A stretch of DNA of 7,074 bases, taken from assembly GCA_017647245.1 (NCBI GenBank), contig JAGCKY010000173.1, forward strand, positions 1-7,074, given 5' to 3'. The translations under genes and the position numbers were made by a program. Source of the stretch: Elusimicrobiaceae bacterium (GTDB lineage: Bacteria; Elusimicrobiota; Elusimicrobia; Elusimicrobiales; Elusimicrobiaceae). Of the stretch, positions 1-5,318 are shown in pieces (position 1 is the stretch's first letter; every line of letters begins with the position of its first letter). The notes beneath the pieces were generated by a model. It had not been told where the DNA came from and did not search any database. It saw only the letters and a program-made list of their open reading frames with translations.

Positions 1-14
1 GAAAGGAGAATAGT

Positions 15-656
15 ATGAACAAAAATAAAAACAATACTGTCGCCCTGAAAAGTTTCTGTTCAGGGCCTCAACCGCTTACTAAAAAACAACGGGGTCCTGA
101 GCGACAACACCTCAGGACGACAACTCTATTTAATAACGGTTTTACCCTAATTGAACTATTAGTCGTTGTGCTCATCATCGGCATACTCGCCGCGATTGCG
201 CTGCCGCAATATCAGCGCGCCGTGGATAAAAGCCGCTACGCCGCTATGATACAAGCCGCTCGCAGTATTGAAGCCGCGCAAGACGCTTTTTATTTGGAAA
301 ACGGATATTATGCCACAGATTGGGACGAATTGCCTGTTTCCCTTTCTAAAGATTTACCAAAAACCCATGAAGACCGATTGTCTATTGGACATGCCGGATT
401 TTCAACTAATGCTTCTTATACCTCTGCTATCTATTATGACGAAGGTGACAGCCGTATTGCCTCTTTCACTTTATATCATCGTCATAATAATACAGGTTCT
501 ACAAAAGGCGAAATCCGCTGTGTTACTTATGCTTCAAACAAAGCGCGCGGCAAAGCGATTTGTGAAAGCTTCGGAGGCGAATTAATCAGCGACAAAACTA
601 ATTGCGGTGACACGGGAAATACCATTTGCAGAACCTATAAATTAACGAATTTTTAA
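15..656 (+). CDS. Type IV pilin-like protein (prepilin, class III signal peptide) with an extended leader
   Basis: A 213-residue prepilin. The prepilin peptidase site is G42|F43, followed by FTLIELL with the conserved Glu at mature position 5 (E47) and a hydrophobic helix to about residue 64. The helix continues through a QYQRAVDKSR block and a globular domain with four cysteines (C169, C183, C197, C205) that could form disulfides near the C-terminus. The mature part would be about 171 residues, normal for a pilin or pseudopilin. The start is supported by AAAGGAG at 2-8, six bases before the ATG, and no other Met lies before the cleavage site. The 42-residue leader is far longer than the usual 5-20; residues 8-36 are encoded by a palindromic element, and without it the leader would be about 14 residues. 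It ends at a bidirectional terminator. No pilus-assembly genes are visible, so major pilin, minor pilin and type II secretion pseudopilin cannot be separated. The sequence style resembles Elusimicrobium pilins (from memory). Confidence 0.9.
   Translation: MNKNKNNTVALKSFCSGPQPLTKKQRGPERQHLRTTTLFNNGFTLIELLVVVLIIGILAAIALPQYQRAVDKSRYAAMIQAARSIEAAQDAFYLENGYYATDWDELPVSLSKDLPKTHEDRLSIGHAGFSTNASYTSAIYYDEGDSRIASFTLYHRHNNTGSTKGEIRCVTYASNKARGKAICESFGGELISDKTNCGDTGNTICRTYKLTNF
38..122. repeat. 85-bp palindromic element embedded in frame in the pilin leader
   Basis: The ends 38-48 (TGTCGCCCTGA) and 112-122 (TCAGGACGACA) are complementary over 10 of 11 positions. Inside, 60-69 (TCAGGGCCTC) pairs with 91-100 (GGGGTCCTGA) over ten positions, two of them G-T wobbles, leaving two 11-base internal loop sides and a 21-base apical loop. 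Alternatively, the element folds as two separate hairpins, each with a perfect 8-bp stem and a 9-base loop: 42-49/59-66 and 94-101/111-118. The two small stems are variants of one sequence (GCCCTGAA and GTCCTGAG). Architecture and in-frame placement resemble protein-embedded palindromic repeats such as the Rickettsia palindromic elements. That this is a repeated mobile element is inference, because only one copy is in the window. Confidence 0.7.
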
Positions 657-676
657 TAAAAAGCACTTTATGAAAG

Positions 677-707
677 AAAAAACCCGCAACTAGGTTGCGG
701 GTTTTTT
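677..707. terminator. Bidirectional intrinsic terminator between the pilin and wzc
   Basis: A perfect 8-bp GC-rich stem, CCCGCAAC (683-690) and GTTGCGGG (694-701), closes a 3-base loop. Six A's (677-682) and six T's (702-707) flank it, so a U-tract follows the hairpin on either strand. It lies 20 bases after the pilin stop and 15 bases beyond the wzc stop on the other strand, so it can end both convergent transcripts. Confidence 0.92.
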
Positions 708-722
708 ACAGACAAGAAAAAA

Positions 723-2447
723 TTATTTTTTCTTCTTTTCATCTCTGCTGTCGTAGTAGTGATAGCTCTTGTAATAGCCGTATCTACCGTAAGACAAAGC
801 TTCGGGACGGTACTGGCTGATAACCGCACCCAACACTTTAATGCCGGCTTTATCCAGTTTATCCAAAGCTATTCTAGCCAGTTTGGCATTGGTTTTACCG
901 TAGCGTATGGCAAATACCGCACGCGGAACATATTTTCCCCACAGCATCGTGTCAGACACAGGCAAAATAGCCGGGCAGTCTATGACCAAATGGTCAAAAT
1001 TCTGTTGTGCCCAATTGATAAAATCTCCCAATTTCGGCGTGCTTAATAATTCGGCCGGATTGGGCGGGCGTTGACCCGAAGTCATCACAAATAAATTCGG
1101 TATGTCGGCCACCGCTTGCACGTTAGTCTGATAATCGGCTTTTTGCGGATCAGAAGACCAGATATTACTTAACCCCTTATCCACTCCCAGCCGAAATACT
1201 TTATGCAAGCGAGAGCGGCGTAAATCGCCGTCCACCAACAATACTTTTTTGCCGGCTTGCGCCAACGCAACTACTAAGTTAGAGGACAAATGGCTTTTTC
1301 CTTCGCCCTGCATAGAACTGGTAATCAAAAACGGCGCATTGGGCACATCGGACAGCGCAAAGCCCAACATCGTGCGGATATTGCGTATATTTTCGGCTTG
1401 CAAAGAATTGCCCTCTTTTAAGAGTGAGGAATATTCAATTTCGCGTTTTTTATTTTTTTCATACGGCACAAAACCTAAAAACGCCAGCCCCAATTTTTCT
1501 TCCAAATCTTCCGAAGATTTTACACTTTGGTCCAAAAATTCTAAGGCAAACACAATCAGCAGTCCCAACAACCCGCCCGCAAACGCCCCAATAATCAAGT
1601 TAAGCAATTTGCGCGGCAGTACCGGGCGGCCCGGTACAATGGCCGGATCTACCACACGGATATTGTTGCCCGAAAACTGACCGGAAAGTTCAATTTTAAT
1701 ACTCTGCACCAAACGGCGTGTTTCCACCGCAATTTGCGTATTGACAGCGGCCAATTGTTTTTTGACGGAAATTACTTCCGGGTGCAACGGCGTGTATTTG
1801 GCAGATAATTGTGCCCATTGTCTTTCCAAGGCAGAGGCCTGTTGCTTTAGTGATTTAATAAAATCGCTATTGACCACTTGCGGCATGGAATTTAACAGCT
1901 CTTGTTCTTCCGGGCTGTTTTCCGAACTTTCTAGCGCCCGAATCACATCTTGCCCCATAGAAATACGGTTGCTGATGTTTTCTTCTACAAAGTTGTTCGC
2001 AATGGCATTTGCTATTTCAGCGGCTAATTGCGGATCATAACTGCGTACGCTGATATTCACCAAACGGCTGCGCGTAATGGGCGAAATTTTAAGTGCGGCT
2101 TTTAGCTTTCTCACCCCGCCGGGATTTTCAAATTGCTCATACTCGCCCAAATCCAGTTGTTTATACACCCGCTCTAACAAAGAACGGCTTTCCAACAATT
2201 GGTATTGAGTGCGGTAGTAGTCTTCTTCGCTCATAAAAGAGCCATAATGACTTACGTCCAATTTACCGGCGTCTTCTTTATTAATCATAATCAACGCGGT
2301 TGCTTCATACACCGGCCGCATAAAAACGTTTACCAGCACCGCCGCTATCAAACCGCACAATACCAGCCCGACAATGAGCCAAAAGCGTTTGAGCACGATG
2401 CCGATAATTTCGCTTAAATCCAGTTCTTCTTTATTTTCCTGATTCAT
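723..2447 (-). CDS. wzc: Wzc-type polysaccharide co-polymerase fused to a bacterial tyrosine autokinase (BY-kinase)
   Basis: A 574-residue inner-membrane protein that controls polysaccharide chain length and export by cycles of tyrosine autophosphorylation. Visible order: Wzz domain from about residue 8 with a first membrane helix near 23-43; a periplasmic part with a GNVR-type segment (about 205-245, containing KYTPLHPEV); a P-x2-P-x2-P motif (P272, P275, P278); a second helix near 283-303; then a cytoplasmic kinase. The kinase has Walker A GEGKS (381-385, K384), Walker A' LLVDGDLRR (403-411) and Walker B HLVIDCPA (486-493), where the usual second Pro after the Asp is Ala. The tail has seven tyrosines in 13 residues (553-565), the autophosphorylation cluster, then KKKK. 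It is the one-chain proteobacterial arrangement, somewhat shorter than E. coli Wzc (about 720). Shine-Dalgarno AAGGA (2453-2457) overlaps the stop of the upstream wza-like gene, and the two genes are 8 bases apart, so coupled translation is likely. It is the last gene of its operon. Confidence 0.95.
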   Translation of the reverse strand: MNQENKEELDLSEIIGIVLKRFWLIVGLVLCGLIAAVLVNVFMRPVYEATALIMINKEDAGKLDVSHYGSFMSEEDYYRTQYQLLESRSLLERVYKQLDLGEYEQFENPGGVRKLKAALKISPITRSRLVNISVRSYDPQLAAEIANAIANNFVEENISNRISMGQDVIRALESSENSPEEQELLNSMPQVVNSDFIKSLKQQASALERQWAQLSAKYTPLHPEVISVKKQLAAVNTQIAVETRRLVQSIKIELSGQFSGNNIRVVDPAIVPGRPVLPRKLLNLIIGAFAGGLLGLLIVFALEFLDQSVKSSEDLEEKLGLAFLGFVPYEKNKKREIEYSSLLKEGNSLQAENIRNIRTMLGFALSDVPNAPFLITSSMQGEGKSHLSSNLVVALAQAGKKVLLVDGDLRRSRLHKVFRLGVDKGLSNIWSSDPQKADYQTNVQAVADIPNLFVMTSGQRPPNPAELLSTPKLGDFINWAQQNFDHLVIDCPAILPVSDTMLWGKYVPRAVFAIRYGKTNAKLARIALDKLDKAGIKVLGAVISQYRPEALSYGRYGYYKSYHYYDSRDEKKKK

Positions 2448-2455
2448 AAAAATCC

Positions 2456-3112
2456 TTAGAACATACTCTGCGGAACAAACACCACATCACCCGGCATTAG
2501 TGCAATATCCAAAGATTTATTGCCTTGCTTGGTAATCTGACTCACGTCCACGTCCAGTGTAGTTTGTTTGCCGTTTTCCATGCGCAACACACGCACTTTG
2601 GAAGTATTAGCAATATCGGTAAATCCGCCTACGGATGTGATAGCTTCCAATACCGTTAGCGGTTTCTCGGGCGGCATTTGAATGGCTGCGGGTTTGTGTA
2701 CCTGGCCCAATACATATACGGTTTTATTTCCGTATTCTTTAACTAAGATAGAAACCTGCGGATTTCTTAGGTAATCGCTCAAGTGCAACATCAAGCGTTG
2801 TTCAGCTTCTTCCAGCGAAAGTCCCGCCACGGGCACTACGCCCACCAACGGAAAGGTAATCGTACCGTTTCCGCTAATGCGTAAGGTACGGTCCATATTG
2901 TCTTCCCGGAACACTTGAATTTCCACCAAATCTCCCGGTTGCAATTTGTAGGCCTGGGACGAACGCACTTGCTTGAGGCTTTGCAATACGTCCTGTTGCA
3001 AAATCTGTTTCTGTGCGCCCGATGTTTTGGCCGTGTTTTGTTTTCCCCCTGTACTACAGCCCACCAGACAGCACAAACAGCATACAGTTAAAAATAGAGT
3101 ATATTTCTTCAT
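2456..3112 (-). CDS. wza: Short Wza/OPX-type polysaccharide export lipoprotein
   Basis: A 218-residue outer-membrane polysaccharide export protein. The signal peptide (MKK, then a Cys-rich hydrophobic stretch) ends in the lipobox LVGC, giving lipidated C19. The polysaccharide-export domain runs from about residue 55 (YKLQPGDLVEIQVF) to 126, with the typical NPQVSI stretch, and an SLBB-like region follows from about 131 (VYVLGQVHKPA) to 180. The chain ends with MPGDVVFVPQSMF, soon after the first SLBB. E. coli Wza is about 380 residues with further domains and a C-terminal helix that forms the outer-membrane pore; none of that is present, so this OPX protein may need another outer-membrane partner. 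It acts with the Wzc just downstream. No convincing Shine-Dalgarno precedes the ATG; a TAAAAT box ends seven bases before it, and a 14-bp inverted repeat covers the start. The start is fixed by the signal peptide, since no later Met would keep it. Confidence 0.92.
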   Translation of the reverse strand: MKKYTLFLTVCCLCCLVGCSTGGKQNTAKTSGAQKQILQQDVLQSLKQVRSSQAYKLQPGDLVEIQVFREDNMDRTLRISGNGTITFPLVGVVPVAGLSLEEAEQRLMLHLSDYLRNPQVSILVKEYGNKTVYVLGQVHKPAAIQMPPEKPLTVLEAITSVGGFTDIANTSKVRVLRMENGKQTTLDVDVSQITKQGNKSLDIALMPGDVVFVPQSMF

Positions 3113-3124
3113 ATACTCTATTTT
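3091..3124. repeat. 14-bp perfect inverted repeat spanning the wza start codon
   Basis: Arms 3091-3104 (AAAATAGAGTATAT on the plus strand) and 3111-3124 (ATATACTCTATTTT) are fully complementary around a 6-base centre (3105-3110). In the wza mRNA the first two bases of the AUG would be the last paired bases of the 5' arm, with the G in the loop. The stem is AT-rich (three G-C pairs). It could be a translational lid on wza, an operator for a dimeric regulator or, less likely, a weak terminator for the gene ending at 3151, since five T's follow on the minus strand. The symmetry is seen directly; the role is inferred. Confidence 0.6.
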
Positions 3125-3148
3125 ACCAAATATGGAGCCGTTTGCCCA
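3120..3148 (-). promoter_or_regulatory. Candidate internal promoter for wza-wzc
   Basis: On the minus strand a TAAAAT -10-like box (3125-3120, 5 of 6 to TATAAT) lies 17 bases from a TGGGCA -35-like box (3148-3143, 4 of 6 to TTGACA). The box pair fits within the 38-base gap after the ligase-like gene. The ATG is 7 bases past the -10, so transcription would begin at or almost at the start codon. The match is modest and AT-rich boxes arise by chance, so this is only a candidate. Confidence 0.35.
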
Positions 3149-3150
3149 GT

Positions 3151-4788
3151 CTACCTTCTGGGGTGGGTCCGCAAATACAAGCGAGAAAGTTCTTTTTCTT
3201 TCGGATAACGTCGTAGATAAGTAGTAGCTATGTTAAAACCTTTCGCCCGCAAATCCGCCTTTTCCTGCGGCGTATCTGCCCGAAGCGAAGCGTTAAAGTA
3301 GGCATTACCCAAACGTACCGCGTAACGCGGCGACGGATAATATGCCACCGATTGTTCATATTGTGCCAATTTGGCAACGGTTTTATACCCTCTGCCAAAT
3401 ACCACACAACGCCATGCGCGGGTTTTTTGCGTAGGAACATACAGAGAAAGACACAGCACAACTAAAATCAGCGCCCGCAACCACCATTTTAAGGGAATTT
3501 CATGTATATGATGTTTGGCATAGGTGGCCGCACACACGCTTCCTAACAGTAGGAAGAACAAATAAGCATTGGCCGGAATGAAAAAGTGAAAATCTACCGT
3601 ACTGCCCGTACTCATTGCTACCAAAGCACTTAATAAAGCGGCAAATAAAAATTGTTTACGCACTTCCAAGCGTTTAAGTCGTTTCAAAGCCAGCCAAATA
3701 AACCATAAAACACCCCACACAATCGGAATAGCGCCTGCACACCCCACTCCCAACAAAATTTCTAACCAATCATTATGCAAGCGTTCAATATACGCATTCA
3801 TCGGCCATTCCACATAAGAGGTAATCACTACCGGCATAGCCCCTACACCAATGCCCCATACCGGGCGCTGCGTTAGAATTTTTTCCGCAGAACGATACAT
3901 CATTTTACGCGTTTCGGCCGAAGCACCGGTTGCGCGGTGTGCAAAAGCGTTGATATCTTCCACATGGGTATAAATCCACCCCGCAGATAATAACAGAAAA
4001 ATTAAGGTAATAAAAAATCCTTTCAGTTTTCTTCTTAATTGATGCGGCACAGCCCACGTACATAAAAATGAATAACAAAAAATACCTACCAACAAGGACA
4101 ACATGCCCCCGCGCGAGCGCGTCATTACGGCGGCTACACATAGGCCGGCAAATACCGCAAATAAACAAATTTGACGAATATAAAAAGCATTTTTTTGACG
4201 ATGACTGACTATTTTGCTTGCGTGTAATTGACCCATAAAAAATACACCTAACGTAACCAATGCACCCAATACAAAAAACATAGCCGCGTGATTACGGTTT
4301 AAAAACGGCCCTATTCCGGCGCGCAATCCCGTAAAATAGAAAATATAATCTCCGTTGGGCAAACACACAAAACATAGTGCCACCGCCACAGTGCTCATAA
4401 CCATCCAAAAGAGCAATTTGCTAACATCTTCCTGTGACCTGTACAGCTGCGGCACAAGCGCCGCCACCGCTAAATAAGTGATAAATAAAGAAATATGTTC
4501 CCAACTATACAACGGCATCAGCGTTACCGGATAGGCCGCCACCGGATCCAGCAAAGTTTTAGGGAAACAAAGCTGTACTAACGTCAAAACAATCAAAAAA
4601 GCTAATGTAAAAAAGACAGGTTTAAATACCGAAGAAAAAATCAATCTGCGCCGTGAAAAAAGCAGTAGTGCCCAACACAATACCACCCCGCCTTGTAACA
4701 CGGAAAATCCCCAAGGTTCGGCCCCTGCGAACGCAAAAGGTGTGAAGAATAATAAAAAGCCAATAATAATTTTTAGAAACACATCCAT
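3151..4788 (-). CDS. O-antigen ligase / Wzy-type polymerase family membrane protein
   Basis: A 545-residue polytopic inner-membrane protein with about 11-13 hydrophobic helices between residues 4 and 452. Family (Wzy_C / WaaL-like) hallmarks are visible: GPFLNRNHAAM (about 160-170), TRSRGG (223-228) at a helix start, GIGVGA (312-317), and the periplasmic-loop HNDWLEILL (338-346) followed by a Gly-rich helix. Family members join lipid-linked glycans to each other (polymerase) or to an acceptor (ligase). Sequence alone does not say which, though the wza and wzc genes downstream favour polysaccharide or EPS polymerisation. The last ~90 residues (about 455-545) are soluble, Tyr/Arg-rich and possibly TPR-like, a tail seen in many bacterial relatives. 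The gene stops with TAG 38 bases before wza. No Shine-Dalgarno is evident; a TAAAAT box ends six bases before the ATG. The phosphatase gene starts 33 bases away on the other strand. Confidence 0.85.
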   Translation of the reverse strand: MDVFLKIIIGFLLFFTPFAFAGAEPWGFSVLQGGVVLCWALLLFSRRRLIFSSVFKPVFFTLAFLIVLTLVQLCFPKTLLDPVAAYPVTLMPLYSWEHISLFITYLAVAALVPQLYRSQEDVSKLLFWMVMSTVAVALCFVCLPNGDYIFYFTGLRAGIGPFLNRNHAAMFFVLGALVTLGVFFMGQLHASKIVSHRQKNAFYIRQICLFAVFAGLCVAAVMTRSRGGMLSLLVGIFCYSFLCTWAVPHQLRRKLKGFFITLIFLLLSAGWIYTHVEDINAFAHRATGASAETRKMMYRSAEKILTQRPVWGIGVGAMPVVITSYVEWPMNAYIERLHNDWLEILLGVGCAGAIPIVWGVLWFIWLALKRLKRLEVRKQFLFAALLSALVAMSTGSTVDFHFFIPANAYLFFLLLGSVCAATYAKHHIHEIPLKWWLRALILVVLCLSLYVPTQKTRAWRCVVFGRGYKTVAKLAQYEQSVAYYPSPRYAVRLGNAYFNASLRADTPQEKADLRAKGFNIATTYLRRYPKEKELSRLYLRTHPRR

Positions 4789-4821
4789 ACCGATATTTTA
4801 TAAAATTCTTGTAGAGTGTAT
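4789..4821. promoter_or_regulatory. Divergent promoter region with a palindromic -10 box
   Basis: Only 33 bases separate the two divergent start codons. They contain the perfect 12-bp palindrome ATTTTATAAAAT (4795-4806), which presents TATAAA/TAAAAT to both strands. Leftward, TAAAAT ends six bases before the ligase-like ATG, and a weak TATACA -35 match lies 16 bases upstream of it (4822-4817). Rightward, TAAAAT ends 15 bases before the phosphatase ATG with no good -35. One shared promoter driving both directions is the simplest reading. The symmetry is seen; the promoter activity is inferred. Confidence 0.5.
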
Positions 4822-5256
4822 ATGAAAATATTATTTATTTGCCACGCCAATGTATGCCGCAGTTTTATGGCACAGGAACTCACTAAAAAACTTCTGCCGC
4901 AAGCAGAAGTCTTTTCTCGGGGAATGTATGTAGACCCGGAAATTTCCGTACCGCAAAAAGTGCTCAAATTCTTGGCGCAAAACAATATCACACCTACTCC
5001 GTACCGACCCACCCAACTGACCGAGCCCGATTTGCAAAAGGCAGATTTGGTGCTTTGTATGGAGCCCGCACATTTGGAAAAACTTACCGACAGATACGCC
5101 CAATACACCGATAAAATGTGGCTACTTAATGATTTTGCCTTTGGAAAAGAAACCACCGTAGAAGACCCTATCGGTTTAGAGGGTGGCGCGTTTGAAAAAC
5201 AAGCACGACTACTACAAAAAGCAGTAACGGCGTGCGTTAAACGAATTACACAATAA
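4822..5256 (+). CDS. wzb: Low-molecular-weight protein tyrosine phosphatase (Wzb-like)
   Basis: A 144-residue cytosolic phosphatase, a normal length for the family. The N-terminal P-loop is CHANVCRS (7-14), a C-x5-R-S signature with nucleophile C7 and phosphate-binding R13. The general-acid Asp lies in EDPIG (D115). The loop position that is Thr in arginine phosphatases (YwlE) is Val here, favouring phosphotyrosine. Its position next to a Wzc-type autokinase locus makes dephosphorylation of the Wzc tyrosine tail the likely job. It is not in the wzc operon but divergent from it. The usual Gly of the P-loop (x-G-N) is Ala, and the residue after CRS is Phe rather than Pro, both mild departures. 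ATG at 4822 is chosen because MKILFICHAN is a standard family start; a GTG at 4816 (adding Met-Tyr) is possible. Only a weak TAGAG precedes it. Arsenate reductase is the alternative family function, but the neighbours argue against it. Confidence 0.9.
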   Translation: MKILFICHANVCRSFMAQELTKKLLPQAEVFSRGMYVDPEISVPQKVLKFLAQNNITPTPYRPTQLTEPDLQKADLVLCMEPAHLEKLTDRYAQYTDKMWLLNDFAFGKETTVEDPIGLEGGAFEKQARLLQKAVTACVKRITQ

Positions 5257-5269
5257 ATCCTTTGACAAA

Positions 5270-5302
5270 AAAAATTCCCGGGTTTATCGCCCGGGAATTT
5301 TT
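5270..5302. terminator. Bidirectional intrinsic terminator between the phosphatase and the beta-barrel gene
   Basis: A perfect 13-bp stem, AAAAATTCCCGGG (5270-5282) against CCCGGGAATTTTT (5290-5302), encloses a 7-base loop. The A/T ends give a U-tract on both strands. It starts 13 bases after the phosphatase stop and lies 16 bases past the beta-barrel stop on the other strand, so it serves both convergent genes. Confidence 0.92.
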
Positions 5303-5318
5303 ATACTTCAAACTGATT

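Noticed and set aside
268..585. A 105-residue open frame on the plus strand within the pilin gene
   Set aside because: It overlaps the pilin in another frame, has no ribosome binding site of note and a composition typical of a frame-shifted shadow.
1249..1680. A 143-residue plus-strand open frame opposite wzc
   Set aside because: It lies antisense to the well-supported kinase/Wzz coding sequence and shows no recognisable protein features.
3091..3124. The inverted repeat as a strong intrinsic terminator for the ligase-like gene
   Set aside because: The stem has only three G-C pairs, unlike the two GC-rich terminators in this window, and it overlaps the start of the next gene; a weak attenuating role cannot be excluded.
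4816..4821. GTG at 4816 as the phosphatase start
   Set aside because: The ATG six bases later gives the standard family N-terminus (Met, Lys, then the first strand leading to the catalytic Cys); the GTG adds only two residues and has no better ribosome binding site.
4773..5156. A 127-residue minus-strand open frame opposite the phosphatase
   Set aside because: The plus strand carries a clear catalytic signature and normal family length, so the antisense frame is a shadow.
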